DNA of 64,000 nt from Stutzerimonas kirkiae (GCF_004327335.1 NZ_QJUO01000019.1:1-64000), one strand, 5' to 3'; shown: positions 8,447-18,180, counted from the stretch's first letter. Numbers and translations are program-made. Notes: a model not told the origin generated them from the letters alone.

Positions 8447-9357
8447 GGGCGGGTTCCTGTGCCGGCAGTGGCGCGGCGGGCGTGCCGGGCGAAGAGCAGC
8501 AGCAGGCCGAGCACCATGCTCAGCAGGATCACCGCCGCCGCCGAGCCGAAGGGCCAGTTGCGCGAACCCTGGAATTGCAGGGCGATCAGGTTGCCGATCA
8601 TCAGTTGCTTGCCGCCGCCCAGTATGTCGGGGGCGATGAAGGCGCCCAGCGAGGGGATGAACACCAGCAGGCAACCGGCGATGATGCCGCCGCGCACGCC
8701 GGGTATCAGTACATGGCGCAGGGCGGCCCAGCGGTTGGCGTAGAGATCGCGGGCTGCGCTGAGCAGGGCGAAATCGAAGCGCTCGATGGCGGCGTACAGC
8801 GGCAGCACCATGAATGGCAGGTAGGAATAGAACAGCCCCAGCGCTACCGCGAACGGCGTGTAGGCGAGCTTCAGTGGCGTGTCGATCCAGCCGGCGGCCA
8901 TCAGCCACTCGTTGAGCGGCCCCTGGTCGCGGATCAGGAACAGCATCGACAGCGTGCGGATCAGCAGGTTGACCCAGTAGGGAATGGTGATCGCGAACAA
9001 CCACAGGCCGCGCGTCGAGGCGGGCCGGGTGGCGATGAAGTAGGCAGTGGGGAAGCCGATCAGCAGGCAGGTGAGGGTGGCCAGGCAGGCCTGCAGCAGC
9101 GAGGCGCCGAAAATCTGCAGGTAGGCGGGGTTGAATACACGCTCCTCGCTGAGGAAGTCCTCCTCGAACAGGAACTGCACGTAGGCAGCGCTGGAGAACT
9201 GCCACTCCACGCCGCCATAGGTGCCGGGCTGGAGAAAGGAGAACAGCAGTACCATGCCCAGTGGCAGCACCAGGAACAGGCCGATCACCAGCAGGCTGGG
9301 CGCCAGCAGCAGGCCGCGGCGCAGGCCTTCGTGTTCAAGTGGGGAAGTCTTGTTCAT
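8443..9357 (-). CDS. ABC transporter inner-membrane permease (PotB/PotH type)
   Basis: The 304-residue protein has a hydrophobic N-terminal anchor (LLLAPSLLVIGLFLVLPLG), further membrane helices and the EAA-like loop SAARDLYANRWAALRHVLIPGVRGG. It pairs with the next permease. The gene starts three bases after the ATPase gene stop, so the whole set is one operon. Confidence 0.9.
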   Translation of the reverse strand: MNKTSPLEHEGLRRGLLLAPSLLVIGLFLVLPLGMVLLFSFLQPGTYGGVEWQFSSAAYVQFLFEEDFLSEERVFNPAYLQIFGASLLQACLATLTCLLIGFPTAYFIATRPASTRGLWLFAITIPYWVNLLIRTLSMLFLIRDQGPLNEWLMAAGWIDTPLKLAYTPFAVALGLFYSYLPFMVLPLYAAIERFDFALLSAARDLYANRWAALRHVLIPGVRGGIIAGCLLVFIPSLGAFIAPDILGGGKQLMIGNLIALQFQGSRNWPFGSAAAVILLSMVLGLLLLFARHARRATAGTGTRP

Positions 9358-9360
9358 GCC

Positions 9361-10446
9361 TCAGGCTCCGAGCAGGCGCGCAGCCTGTTGATCCAGCCCC
9401 ACCCGCACGGCAGCGCCCCGGTTCCAGGGGGCTTCGCCGCCGTTCTGCAGGCGTGCGACCAGTGTCTGGCCGTCCGCCAGCGCCACCACGTACTGGGTGT
9501 CGGTGCCCATGTAGATGCTCTGCCGGATCACCCCGTCCAGGCCTGCGCCGGTCGCGTCCGGCGCGCTCAGCGACAGGCGCTCGGGGCGGATCGACAGCCA
9601 GGCGCTCTGCCCGGGGCGGATGCCCGGGGCGACCGGGCAGCGCAAGGGCTGCGCCTCGCCGCCATTCGCCAACTGGCAGTGCAGCCAGCCGTCCGTGCCG
9701 CTTTGCTGCACGCTGACCTGCAGCAGGTTGGTTTCGCCGATGAAGTCGGCGACGAAGCGGTTGGCCGGCTCCTCGTAGATTTCACGCGGGCTGCCGACCT
9801 GCTGGATTTCCCCGGCGGACATCACCGCGATGCGGTCGGACAGGGTCAGCGCCTCTTCCTGGTCGTGGGTGACGAAGACGAAGGTGATGGCCATGTCCTC
9901 CTGCAGTTGCTTGAGCTCCAGGCGCATGGCCTGGCGCAGCTTGAGGTCCAGTGCCGACAGCGGTTCGTCCAGCAGCAGTACCTTGGGCCGTGGCGCCAGG
10001 GCGCGGGCGAGGGCCACGCGCTGCTGCTGGCCGCCGGACAATTCGCCAGGGCGGCGTTGCGCGAAGCGTTCCAGTTGCACCCGCTGCAGCATCTCGCTGG
10101 CGCGGGCCTCCCGTTCGCGGCGGCCGATACCCAGCATGCGCATACCGAACTGCACGTTCTCGTGGATGCTCATGTGCGGGAACAGCGCGTACTGCTGGAA
10201 CACCGTGTTGATCGGGCGCCGGTTGGCCGGCAGGCGTTCGATCTCCTGGCCGAACAGGCGGATCTGCCCGCCGCTGGCCGGTTCGAAACCACCCAGCAGG
10301 CGCAGCAATGTAGTCTTGCCGCAACCGGAAGGCCCCAGCAGGGTGAAGAACTCGCCCTGGCGGATGTCGAGGGAGACCTCATGCAGCGCGGTGAAGTCGC
10401 CGAAGCGCTTGGCGACCTGGCGGATGGAAATGGCGGTGTCCTGCAC
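9361..10446 (-). CDS. ABC transporter ATP-binding protein (PotA/PotG type)
   Basis: The 361-residue ATPase has Walker A GPSGCGKT (38-45), signature LSGGQQQRVALARAL, Walker B LLLDEPLSALD and the switch His in VFVTHDQEEA. A C-terminal TOBE-type domain contains IGETNLL and IRPERLSL. The start chosen is GTG with GGAGAG just upstream. A TTG at 10512 would overlap the operator region and is less likely. It energises uptake of a polyamine-like compound and is the first gene of the operon. Confidence 0.9.
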   Translation of the reverse strand: MQDTAISIRQVAKRFGDFTALHEVSLDIRQGEFFTLLGPSGCGKTTLLRLLGGFEPASGGQIRLFGQEIERLPANRRPINTVFQQYALFPHMSIHENVQFGMRMLGIGRREREARASEMLQRVQLERFAQRRPGELSGGQQQRVALARALAPRPKVLLLDEPLSALDLKLRQAMRLELKQLQEDMAITFVFVTHDQEEALTLSDRIAVMSAGEIQQVGSPREIYEEPANRFVADFIGETNLLQVSVQQSGTDGWLHCQLANGGEAQPLRCPVAPGIRPGQSAWLSIRPERLSLSAPDATGAGLDGVIRQSIYMGTDTQYVVALADGQTLVARLQNGGEAPWNRGAAVRVGLDQQAARLLGA

Positions 10447-10517
10447 GATGCTCTCCGGCGCGTTGTGACGTTGAGGCCGGTATCGGGAGGCCGCTCGGAG
10501 AGCGAAGCACAAATTGA

Positions 10518-10566
10518 TACCACCTGAATGATGGGTTAGAGTCTATTTGTGCTTATTTAGGTGGTA
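10518..10566. promoter_or_regulatory. Symmetric operator in the LuxR/ABC divergent promoter region
   Basis: TACCACCT (10518-10525) and AGGTGGTA (10559-10566) are perfect inverse complements, and the similarity continues outward of the loop side (TGAAT versus ATTTA). The half-sites are 41 bp apart centre to centre, about four helical turns, midway between the divergent genes. The likely binder is the adjacent LuxR-type protein (inference). Confidence 0.6.
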
Positions 10567-10616
10567 CATAACCCTGGTGTGGTATGTCGCCATGCCGTTA
10601 TTGCGAGGAGGCAGCC

Positions 10617-11417
10617 ATGGGTGGTCCGGTGACACAGGAAGACCGAGCCCTGGCGCAGGCGCTGCGCGCGCTGGGGCAGCCGAGTTTCGCCGAAGCCTTC
10701 GCGCACTATGTGCGGCGGCTGGTGCCGTTCGACAACCTGATCATTCTGGCCTACCACAAGGACCGCAATCCGGTGGCCTTCTACCGCGAGTGCGTGGACC
10801 CGGTGGTCTACCAGAACATGGATGGCCACTACCTGAAGGCGGCCTACCTGCTGGACCCGTACTACCACGCGCATGCCAGCGGCCTGCGGGCCGGCGTGCA
10901 CCAGTTGTTCGACCTGGCGCCGGACCAATTCCGCCAGACCAGCTACTTTCGCGAGTATTACCAGAACACCACGCTGGTGGATGAGGTGGCGGTGTTCGCC
11001 AGCCTGGGGCACGACACTACGCTCACCGCCTGTTTTGGCCGTGACCGCAGCAGTGGCAGGCTGTATTCGAAGCGGGAGGTGCAGATGCTCAAGCGCCGTG
11101 AGCACGCACTTACCGCGCTATGCGAGGTGCACTGGCACGACTACGACCCTGGCGCCAGCGCCGACATCACCCTGGCGCCGGTGATCGAGCGCTTGCGGCT
11201 GGCCCTGCGCGAGCGCCACGACATCCGCCTCAGCCCGCGCCAGGCCGAGGTGGCCATGTATATCCTGCGCGGGCATTCGTCGCTGTCCATCTCGCTCAAC
11301 CTGGGTATCAGCGTGGACACGGTCAAGGTGTTCCGCCGCCAGCTCTATGGCAAATGCAACATCAGTTCCCAGGCGGAACTGTTCGCCCTGTTGATGCCGA
11401 TCTTTTCCAGCTTGTAG
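10617..11417 (+). CDS. LuxR-type transcriptional regulator
   Basis: The 266-residue protein ends in a LuxR/GerE helix-turn-helix (RLSPRQAEVAMYILRG then ISLNLGISVDTVKVFRRQLYGK, about residues 200-250). The N-terminal 170 residues have no autoinducer-binding signature that I recognise and probably sense a small molecule. The start is the ATG preceded by GAGGAGG at an ideal distance. An upstream ATG at 10584 lacks this. It is divergent from the polyamine-type ABC operon over a 49-bp symmetric operator and is probably its regulator. Confidence 0.85.
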   Translation: MGGPVTQEDRALAQALRALGQPSFAEAFAHYVRRLVPFDNLIILAYHKDRNPVAFYRECVDPVVYQNMDGHYLKAAYLLDPYYHAHASGLRAGVHQLFDLAPDQFRQTSYFREYYQNTTLVDEVAVFASLGHDTTLTACFGRDRSSGRLYSKREVQMLKRREHALTALCEVHWHDYDPGASADITLAPVIERLRLALRERHDIRLSPRQAEVAMYILRGHSSLSISLNLGISVDTVKVFRRQLYGKCNISSQAELFALLMPIFSSL

Positions 11418-11439
11418 CAAAGGCCATGAGGCCGGTAAA

Positions 11440-11496
11440 AGCGCTGGAGGCTGGACGAAAAGGTGGGCCGACAGGTCTCGTTCAGCCTCCAGCGCT
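11440..11496. repeat. Palindromic heptad-repeat element E1
   Basis: Left arm AGCGCTGGAGGCTGGACG (11440-11457) and right arm CGTTCAGCCTCCAGCGCT (11479-11496) match at 17 of 18 positions around a 21-base loop. On the minus strand the stem is followed by TTTT, so it can terminate lptB transcription. It belongs to the GCTGGAG heptad family found across the window and marks the lptB side of the displaced rpoN cluster. Confidence 0.85.
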
Positions 11497-11513
11497 CTCG
11501 TCGGCTCTCCCGC

Positions 11514-12239
11514 CTACAGGCGAAACTCATGCCCCAGGTAGACTTCCTTGACCAGGTCGTTGCCCAGCACCGCCTCTGCGCTTCCTTCGGCGATAAGCTG
11601 GCCGTCGTTGACGATGTAGGCGGTTTCGCAGATGTCCAGGGTCTCGCGCACGTTGTGGTCGGTGATGAGGACGCCGATGCCCTTGGCCTTGAGGTGGTGG
11701 ATGATCTGCTTGATGTCGCCGACGGAAATCGGGTCGACACCGGCGAAGGGTTCGTCGAGCAGGATGAACTTGGGCGCGCTGGCCAGTGCCCGGGCGATTT
11801 CCACGCGGCGGCGTTCGCCACCGGACAGGCTCATGCCGAGGCTGTCGCGGATATGGCTGATATGGAATTCCTGCAGCAGGGACTCGAGTTCGCGCTGGCG
11901 GCCGGCGCGGTCGAGGCCCTTGCGGATTTCCAGGATGGCCATGATGTTGTCGGCCACCGACAGCTTGCGGAAGATCGAGGCTTCCTGTGGCAGGTAGCCG
12001 ACGCCGGCGTGGGCGCGGCCATGCATGGGCAGGTGAGTGACATCCTGCTGGTCGATCAGGACGCGGCCCTGGTCGGCGTTCACCAGGCCGACGATCATAT
12101 AGAAGCAGGTGGTCTTGCCGGCCCCGTTGGGGCCGAGCAGGCCGACGATCTGCCCGCTCTCGATGGACAGGCTGACGTCGCGCACGACCTGCCGCCCCTT
12201 GTAGCTCTTGGCCAGGTGCTGGGCCTTGAGGGTCGCCAT
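11514..12239 (-). CDS. lptB: LPS transport ATPase LptB
   Basis: The 241-residue ABC ATPase has Walker [10 protein letters not shown] (35-43), Q-loop [12 protein letters not shown], signature [15 protein letters not shown], Walker [14 protein letters not shown] and H-loop [10 protein letters not shown], all diagnostic of LptB. It powers LptFG extraction of lipopolysaccharide from the inner membrane. The ATG overlaps the lptA stop by one base (TAATG). In other Pseudomonas rpoN follows directly. Here a palindromic repeat and an unrelated convergent regulator gene follow instead. Confidence 0.97.
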   Translation of the reverse strand: MATLKAQHLAKSYKGRQVVRDVSLSIESGQIVGLLGPNGAGKTTCFYMIVGLVNADQGRVLIDQQDVTHLPMHGRAHAGVGYLPQEASIFRKLSVADNIMAILEIRKGLDRAGRQRELESLLQEFHISHIRDSLGMSLSGGERRRVEIARALASAPKFILLDEPFAGVDPISVGDIKQIIHHLKAKGIGVLITDHNVRETLDICETAYIVNDGQLIAEGSAEAVLGNDLVKEVYLGHEFRL

Positions 12240-12775
12240 TATTGCGCCTGCTCTTCTTTGTTGCGGGGCTGGATCACCATGTCGACCCGCGGGCGCGGGG
12301 TGGTGATCGAACTGTCGTTGGCGCGACCGGCATTGACGATCTGGCGCCGGGTGTCATAGACGATCTTCTCGCCTTCGAAGGTGTTGCCTTCCTGCACCAC
12401 CTTGGCCTGGTCGATCAGGACGATGCGCTCGTTGCTCGAGAAATACTGGATGGTCAGGCCGTAGGCCTTGACGATGGGCTTGTCGAGCGCCGGTTTCTGT
12501 TCGTAGTAGGCGGGCTTGCCGACGGAGGTGAACACGTCGATGTCGCCACTGGCGGTCTGGGTGATGGTGACCGTGTCACCGGTGATCTTCAGGGTGCCCT
12601 GGGTGATGACGACATCGCCCCGATACACGGCCACGCCCTGCTTGTCATCGAGTTCGGCGGTATCGGCCTGGACGCGGATGGGCTGGTTGCGGTCCTCGGG
12701 CAGGGCCCAGGCGCTGGCGGCAAGCAGGGATGCGCTCAAGCCGAGCAGAAGGTGAAGGGTCTTAACGCAGCTCAT
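12239..12775 (-). CDS. lptA: Periplasmic LPS transport protein LptA
   Basis: The 178-residue protein has a signal peptide ([16 protein letters not shown], cleaved near residue 24) followed by an OstA-type beta-jellyroll domain ([32 protein letters not shown]). It forms the periplasmic bridge that carries LPS from LptC to LptD. It overlaps lptC by 14 bases and lptB by one base. Confidence 0.95.
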   Translation of the reverse strand: MSCVKTLHLLLGLSASLLAASAWALPEDRNQPIRVQADTAELDDKQGVAVYRGDVVITQGTLKITGDTVTITQTASGDIDVFTSVGKPAYYEQKPALDKPIVKAYGLTIQYFSSNERIVLIDQAKVVQEGNTFEGEKIVYDTRRQIVNAGRANDSSITTPRPRVDMVIQPRNKEEQAQ

Positions 12776-13334
12776 GCTGGCCTCTTACATTGGAAAGCAG
12801 GAGCATCCTGCCCTCGTTAAGGTACGTTTTCATGCCCGTTGCCGTGGTGACACCATTGGCTGCCTCGATTCTAACGGGTTGCCGGGTCTCGGCATAATCC
12901 TTATCGGGCTGTACGGTCAGGCGACTGGTGGTGAGAATGGTCTGACGGCCCTTGGCATCGGTACGTTCCACCCTGACCTGTTCCATCAATTCGATTTCCT
13001 CGCCGCCGGGCGAGACTTCGCCACGTTCGCTGCGGATATGCCAGGGGTGCTCGCTACCGCGGAAGGAGTGGAGGTCGGGACGGGTCAGCAGGCTGATGTC
13101 GGTGGTATCGATATGTTCGAGTTTTTCCGAGGTCATGATGTAGTCGAGCTTGCCGTCGGCCTGGTATTGCACGGTACGTGAGTTGAGCACGTAGAAGTCC
13201 ACGGCCGGCGTTGCCGAACGGGTGGTTTCCGCCTGGCGCATGAAGCTTTCCGGGCGGATGTTCCAGTAGCCGACCGCTACCAGCAGGGCGATGGCCAGGG
13301 CCAGGATGACTGGCAGACGCAATTTTCGCAGCAT
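12762..13334 (-). CDS. lptC: LPS export protein LptC
   Basis: The 190-residue protein has one N-terminal membrane anchor (VILALAIALLVAVGYW) and a periplasmic beta domain. It docks LPS from LptBFG onto LptA. The motif DFYVLNSRTVQYQADGKLDY is typical of the family. The gene lies 12 bases after kdsC in the same operon and overlaps lptA. Confidence 0.95.
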   Translation of the reverse strand: MLRKLRLPVILALAIALLVAVGYWNIRPESFMRQAETTRSATPAVDFYVLNSRTVQYQADGKLDYIMTSEKLEHIDTTDISLLTRPDLHSFRGSEHPWHIRSERGEVSPGGEEIELMEQVRVERTDAKGRQTILTTSRLTVQPDKDYAETRQPVRIEAANGVTTATGMKTYLNEGRMLLLSNVRGQHELR

Positions 13335-13346
13335 GTGTCCTCCTGC

Positions 13347-13871
13347 CTACAGGTAGGCCGAGCGGGCGTTTTCCAGGGTGCCCTGGGCCTGCATGATCAA
13401 CTCGCAGAATTCGCGGGCGGCGCCTTCTCCGCCGCGTGCGCGGGTGACGCCGTGGGCGTTTGCGCGCACGAAGCCGTCGGCGCTGGCGACCGCCATGCCC
13501 AATCCGACCCTGCGAATCACCGGAAGGTCAGGCAGGTCGTCGCCCAGATAGGCGACCTGGCGATATTCGAGGCCCAGTTCGGCGAGCAGGTCGTCGAGTA
13601 CCACCAGCTTGTCTTCGCGGCCCTGGTAGAGATGCTGGATACCCAGGTTGCTGGCCCGGCGCTCGACCACCGGGGTCTTGCGCCCGCTGATGATGGCGGT
13701 GCGCACACCGGAGGCGATCAGCATCTTGATGCCGTGGCCGTCCAGGGTGTTGAAGGTCTTGAATTCGCTGCCGTCTTCGAGGAAGTACAGGCGCCCGTCG
13801 GTCAGTACGCCATCCACGTCGAAGATCGCCAGGCGCACGTCACGGGCGCGTTGCAGCAGGTCTGGTTGCAT
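13347..13871 (-). CDS. kdsC: 3-deoxy-manno-octulosonate-8-phosphate phosphatase
   Basis: The 174-residue HAD-family phosphatase has DVDGVLTDG (catalytic Asp19 and Asp21), the motif II Ser/Thr region IISGRKTPVVERRA and the motif IV Asp pair YLGDDLPDLPV. It converts Kdo-8-phosphate to Kdo for LPS inner core synthesis. The ATG overlaps the kdsD stop by one base. Confidence 0.95.
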   Translation of the reverse strand: MQPDLLQRARDVRLAIFDVDGVLTDGRLYFLEDGSEFKTFNTLDGHGIKMLIASGVRTAIISGRKTPVVERRASNLGIQHLYQGREDKLVVLDDLLAELGLEYRQVAYLGDDLPDLPVIRRVGLGMAVASADGFVRANAHGVTRARGGEGAAREFCELIMQAQGTLENARSAYL

Positions 13872-14845
13872 TACATGACTCCCGCGCGCAGCAGGTCGTG
13901 CATATTGAGCGCGCCGATCGGACGGTTGCGCTCGTCGACCACGATAAGCGAGCTGATCTTGTGGTCTTCCATGATCTTCAGGGCCTCGGCCGCGAGCATT
14001 TCGGCGTTGGCGACCTTGCCGCGCGCGGTCATCACATCGTCGATGCTGGCCTGGCGCACGTCGATGCCCTTGTCCAGGGTGCGGCGCAGGTCGCCATCGG
14101 TGAAGACCCCGGCCAGGCTGCCGTCGTCCTCGAGGACGATGGTCATGCCCAGGCCCTTGTGGGTCATTTCCAGCAGGGCTTCGCGCAGCGAGGTGCCACG
14201 TTTCACCGTCGGCAGTTGCGCGCCGGTGTGCATGACGTTCTCCACCTTGAGCAACAGGCGGCGGCCCAGCGCACCGCCCGGGTGCGAGAAGGCGAAATCC
14301 TCGGCGGTGAAGCCGCGGGCCTCGAGCAGGGCGATGGCCAGGGCGTCGCCGAGCACCAGGCTGGCGGTGGTGGAGGAGGTCGGCGCCAGGTTCAGCGGGC
14401 AGGCCTCGACGGCGACACTGGCGTCCAGGTTGACCTCGGCGGCGCGCGACAGTACCGAGGAGGGGTTTCCGGTCATGCTGATCAGGGTGATGCCGAGGCG
14501 CTTGATCAATGGCAGCAGGGTGATGATCTCGTTGGTGGTGCCCGAATTGGACAGCGCCAGTACCACGTCATCGCGGGTGATCATGCCCATGTCGCCATGG
14601 CTGGCTTCCCCCGGGTGCACGAAGAAGGCCGCGGTGCCGGTGCTGGCCAGGGTGGCGGCGATCTTGCGGCCGACGTGGCCGGACTTGCCCATGCCGACGA
14701 CGACCACCCGGCCCTTGCTTTCGAGTATCAGCCGGCAGGCCTGGGCGAAGTCCTGGTCGATGCGCGAGCTCAGTTGCTCGACGGCTTCGATTTCCAGGCG
14801 GATGGTACGCAGGGCTGTTTCGATCAGTTGCTTGCTTTGAGTCAT
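13871..14845 (-). CDS. kdsD: Arabinose-5-phosphate isomerase KdsD
   Basis: The 324-residue protein has an SIS sugar-isomerase domain (VVVGMGKSGHVGRKIAATLASTG, then ALSNSGTTNEI) and two C-terminal CBS domains (about 205-320, VMTARGKV and SSLIVVDERNRPIGAL). It converts ribulose-5-phosphate to arabinose-5-phosphate, the first step to Kdo. It starts the kdsD-kdsC-lptC-lptA-lptB operon and is divergent from the mla operon across 295 bp that hold both promoters. Confidence 0.95.
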   Translation of the reverse strand: MTQSKQLIETALRTIRLEIEAVEQLSSRIDQDFAQACRLILESKGRVVVVGMGKSGHVGRKIAATLASTGTAAFFVHPGEASHGDMGMITRDDVVLALSNSGTTNEIITLLPLIKRLGITLISMTGNPSSVLSRAAEVNLDASVAVEACPLNLAPTSSTTASLVLGDALAIALLEARGFTAEDFAFSHPGGALGRRLLLKVENVMHTGAQLPTVKRGTSLREALLEMTHKGLGMTIVLEDDGSLAGVFTDGDLRRTLDKGIDVRQASIDDVMTARGKVANAEMLAAEALKIMEDHKISSLIVVDERNRPIGALNMHDLLRAGVM

Positions 14846-15140
14846 CGCGTCGGGTCGCCAGACTGAAAAACGCCGATTATAGCGATAATTCTCGGCGCGC
14901 TCATCGGGAAAAGACGCCAGGGAGGCGATCCATGGCGTTGTTCAGGGGTTGATCGAGAATCACTCTCCGTTGTGCCGCGTGCTGCTTGAATGGCCGCTGA
15001 ACGAATACACGGACTGACACGCTCTCGGCTTGGGAGGTACCGGGGGCGGTGATATAGTTCGCCGCCTTGGGGGCTGTGCGGACGTATCCCGGCGCCGTTT
15101 CACGGCGTCTGTTCTGCGTGCCCCGTGTCGAGGAAAGCTG

Positions 15141-15956
15141 ATGAGTGTCGCTGAGGCCTACGCTGTCGAGCTGAAGAACCTGACCTTCAAGCGCGGCGAG
15201 CGAAGCATTTTCAAGAATATCGATCTCGCCATCGCCCGTGGCAAGGTCACGGCCATCATGGGCCCGTCCGGCTGCGGCAAGACGACCTTGCTACGGTTGA
15301 TCGCGGCACAACTGCTGCCCGATCGCGGCGAAGTCTGGGTGGCTGGGCAGAACCTGCCGACGCTGTCGCGCGGCGAGCTGTTCGAGATGCGCAAGCAATT
15401 GGGCCTGCTGTTCCAGAGTGGCGCGCTGTTCACTGACCTGGATGTGTTCGAGAACGTCGCCTTTCCCTTGCGCGTACACACCCGCCTGCCGGAAGAAATG
15501 ATCCGCGACATCGTGCTGATGAAGCTGCAGGCGGTCGGCCTGCGCGGCGCCGTGGAACTGATGCCGGACGAACTGTCCGGTGGCATGAAGCGCCGGGTTG
15601 CGCTGGCCCGGGCGATCGCGCTGGACCCGCAGATTCTCCTCTACGACGAACCCTTCGCCGGGCAGGACCCGATCGCCATGGGTGTTCTGGTACGGCTGAT
15701 CCGGCTGCTCAACGATGCCCTGGGTATCACCAGTATCGTGGTTTCCCACGACCTGGCCGAGACCGCCAGCATTGCCGACTACATCTATGTGGTCGGTGAT
15801 GGCCAGGTGCTGGGGCATGGCACGCCGCAACAACTGCGCGATGCCGACGACCCGCGTATCCGCCAGTTCATGCTGGGCGCGGCGGACGGGCCGGTGCCGT
15901 TCCATTTCCCCGGCCCGGACTATGCCGAGGATCTTCTTGGAGGTGGTGATGCGTAA
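15141..15956 (+). CDS. mlaF: Phospholipid transport ATPase MlaF
   Basis: The 271-residue ATPase has Walker [10 protein letters not shown], signature [15 protein letters not shown] and Walker [14 protein letters not shown]. The start ATG follows GAGGAAAGCTG. It drives the MlaFEDB inner-membrane complex, which keeps the outer membrane asymmetric by moving phospholipids. It overlaps mlaE by 8 bases. Confidence 0.95.
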   Translation: MSVAEAYAVELKNLTFKRGERSIFKNIDLAIARGKVTAIMGPSGCGKTTLLRLIAAQLLPDRGEVWVAGQNLPTLSRGELFEMRKQLGLLFQSGALFTDLDVFENVAFPLRVHTRLPEEMIRDIVLMKLQAVGLRGAVELMPDELSGGMKRRVALARAIALDPQILLYDEPFAGQDPIAMGVLVRLIRLLNDALGITSIVVSHDLAETASIADYIYVVGDGQVLGHGTPQQLRDADDPRIRQFMLGAADGPVPFHFPGPDYAEDLLGGGDA

Positions 15957-16746
15957 GCGTTCCGCGCTCGAGCGCGTGCGCCTGCTGGGCAAGGCGGGTA
16001 TCGACGTGGTGGAGGCCCTCGGGCGCTCCTCGTTGTTCCTGTTTCACGCCCTGGCGGGCCGCAGGGGGTTTTCCGGCGGCTTCGCGCTGCTGGTCAGGCA
16101 ACTGTATTCGGTCGGTGTGTTGTCGCTGGCGATCATCGTGGTATCGGGCCTGTTCATCGGCATGGTGCTGGCGCTGCAGGGTTACAGCATCCTCAGCAGT
16201 TACGGGTCGGAGCAGGCGGTGGGGCAGATGATCGCCCTGACCCTGCTGCGGGAGCTGGGGCCGGTGGTCACCGCGCTGCTGTTCGCCGGGCGTGCCGGTT
16301 CCGCGCTGGCCGCCGAGATCGGCAACATGAAGTCCACTGAGCAGTTGTCGAGCCTGGAGGTGATCGGTGTCGACCCGTTGAAATACATCATCGCGCCGCG
16401 CCTGTGGGCCGGGTTCATTTCCCTGCCGCTGCTGACGCTGATCTTCAATGTCGTCGGTATCTGGGGCGGCGCCATGGTCGCGGTGCAATGGCTGGGCGTC
16501 TATGAAGGCTCGTTCTGGGCCAACATGCAGAACAGCGTCAGTTTCAGCTCGGACGTGGTCAACGGCGTGATCAAGAGTGTCGTCTTCGCGCTGGTGGTGA
16601 CCTGGATCGCGGTGTTCCAGGGCTACGACTGCGAGCCGACGTCCGAAGGTATCAGCCGCGCCACGACACGAACCGTGGTGTACGCCTCGCTCGCGGTGCT
16701 GGGGTTGGATTTCATTTTGACTGCCTTGATGTTTGGAGATTTCTGA
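15949..16746 (+). CDS. mlaE: Phospholipid transport permease MlaE
   Basis: The 265-residue MlaE-family permease has five to six membrane segments and the conserved stretch [26 protein letters not shown]. The ATG is preceded by GGAGG and lies inside the end of mlaF, giving an 8-base overlap. The stop overlaps the mlaD ATG by one base. Confidence 0.95.
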   Translation: MRKRSALERVRLLGKAGIDVVEALGRSSLFLFHALAGRRGFSGGFALLVRQLYSVGVLSLAIIVVSGLFIGMVLALQGYSILSSYGSEQAVGQMIALTLLRELGPVVTALLFAGRAGSALAAEIGNMKSTEQLSSLEVIGVDPLKYIIAPRLWAGFISLPLLTLIFNVVGIWGGAMVAVQWLGVYEGSFWANMQNSVSFSSDVVNGVIKSVVFALVVTWIAVFQGYDCEPTSEGISRATTRTVVYASLAVLGLDFILTALMFGDF

Positions 16747-17204
16747 TGCGTATCCGCACCCTCGAAATAGGTGTCGGCCTGTTTCTGCTGGCCGGCCTGC
16801 TGGCCCTGCTGCTGCTGTCGTTGCGTGTCAGTGGCCTTACTGTCGCCAATGGCGAGGGCTACAAGCTCTATGCCTATTTCGACAATATCGCGGGTTTGAC
16901 GGTCAGATCGAAAGTGACCATGGCCGGTGTGAACATCGGTAAGGTCACGGCCATCGACCTGGACCGCGAAAGCTACATGGGGCGTGTCACCCTGGAGATT
17001 CGCAAGAACGTGGATATCCTGCCGACCGATTCGACCGCCTCGATCCTGACCGCCGGGCTGCTGGGCGAGAAATACATCGGTATCAGCGTCGGTGGCGAGG
17101 ATGAAGTGCTGAAGGACGGCGACACCATCGCCGATACCCAGTCTTCCCTGGTGCTCGAGGACCTGATCGGCAAGTTCCTGCTCAACTCCGTCAATAAAGA
17201 ATGA
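16746..17204 (+). CDS. mlaD: MCE-domain lipid-binding protein MlaD
   Basis: The 152-residue protein has one N-terminal membrane helix (LFLLAGLLALLLLSL) and an MCE domain (YKLYAYFDNIAGLTVRSKVTMAGVNIGKV, then LLGEKYIGIS). It forms the periplasmic hexameric ring of the Mla complex. The gene is coupled to mlaE by a one-base overlap. Confidence 0.95.
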   Translation: MRIRTLEIGVGLFLLAGLLALLLLSLRVSGLTVANGEGYKLYAYFDNIAGLTVRSKVTMAGVNIGKVTAIDLDRESYMGRVTLEIRKNVDILPTDSTASILTAGLLGEKYIGISVGGEDEVLKDGDTIADTQSSLVLEDLIGKFLLNSVNKE

Positions 17205-17216
17205 GGACATAGCGAG

Positions 17217-17867
17217 ATGATGACTGCCCTGCGCCGCGGCCTGCTGGTCGCGCTTGCCCTGTTGCCGCTGCTGGCCCAGGCCGCGCCCAGTGCCCATGAA
17301 GTGATCCAGGCGACCACCAACGAGTTGCTGATTGATCTGAAGGCCAACAAGGAGCGCTATGCCCAGGACCCGGCGGCCTTCTATGAGTCGCTCAATCGCA
17401 TCCTCGGGCCGGTGGTGGATGCCGGGGGGATTTCCCGCAGCATCATGACGGTGAAGTACTCGCGCTCCGCCAGTGCCGCGCAAATGCAGCGCTTCGAGGA
17501 TAACTTCAAACGCAGCCTGATGCAGTTCTATGGCAATGCGCTGCTCGAATACAACAACCAGCAGATTCGCGTGCTACCGCCAAGCGGCCGGCAGGATCCG
17601 CAGCGCACCAGCGTCGGCATGGAAGTGACTGGTCGCCAGGGCGAGATCTACCCGGTGTCCTACACCATGGTCAGCCTCGACGGCGAGTGGCGGGTGCGCA
17701 ATGTGATCATCAACGGCATCAATATCGGCAAGCTGTTCCGCGATCAGTTCGCCGACGCCATGCAACGCAACGGCAATAATCTTGACCGTACCATCGACGG
17801 CTGGGCCGCGGTGGTGGCGAAGGCCAAGGACAGCGAGGCGGCCAGACAGGCTGTCGGCGATGAGTGA
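17217..17867 (+). CDS. mlaC: Periplasmic phospholipid shuttle MlaC
   Basis: The 216-residue protein has a signal peptide (GLLVALALLPLLAQAAP) and the MlaC/Ttg2D fold with YSRSASAAQMQRFEDNFK and GEWRVRNVIINGINIGKLFRDQF. It carries phospholipid between MlaA at the outer membrane and MlaD at the inner membrane. Its last codons overlap the mlaB start by 8 bases. Confidence 0.93.
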   Translation: MMTALRRGLLVALALLPLLAQAAPSAHEVIQATTNELLIDLKANKERYAQDPAAFYESLNRILGPVVDAGGISRSIMTVKYSRSASAAQMQRFEDNFKRSLMQFYGNALLEYNNQQIRVLPPSGRQDPQRTSVGMEVTGRQGEIYPVSYTMVSLDGEWRVRNVIINGINIGKLFRDQFADAMQRNGNNLDRTIDGWAAVVAKAKDSEAARQAVGDE

Positions 17868-18180
17868 AGGACATATCGCGCTGGATGACCAGGGCCGGCT
17901 GCTGCTTGGCGGTGTGCTCGATCATCGCAGCGGGCCAGAGTTGCGCAAGGCCGGGCAGGCGCTGCTGCGCAGTACGACGCGGCAGGCGCTGGTGCTCGAC
18001 TGTTCGGGGGTCAGCTATTCCAGCAGCGTCGGTCTGTCGCTGCTGCTGGCGTTCACCCGCGATGCGCGCGCCTTCGGCCGCGAGTTGCGCATCACCGGCC
18101 TGACGCCGGATATGTCGAAGATCGCCAGCGTCTCCGGGCTGGCCGATGTACTGGCGCTGGAGCCGGCCACCCCGGCCTGA
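17860..18180 (+). CDS. mlaB: STAS-domain protein MlaB
   Basis: The 106-residue protein is a single STAS domain with LVLDCSGVSYSSSVGLSLLLAFTRDA, the region around the conserved Ser/Thr. MlaB binds MlaF and is needed for complex stability. It ends the mlaFEDCB operon and overlaps mlaC by 8 bases. Confidence 0.9.
   Translation: MSEGHIALDDQGRLLLGGVLDHRSGPELRKAGQALLRSTTRQALVLDCSGVSYSSSVGLSLLLAFTRDARAFGRELRITGLTPDMSKIASVSGLADVLALEPATPA

Noticed and set aside
7541..10527. Long plus-strand frames across the ABC transporter operon
   Set aside because: Antisense to four genes with clear motifs; translations are Gln/Gly/Arg-rich without domains.
11418..11513. E1 as a simple Rho-independent terminator only
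   Set aside because: Only the minus-strand side has a T run, and the same long arms recur at five other places, so a repeat family explains it better, although it may also terminate lptB.
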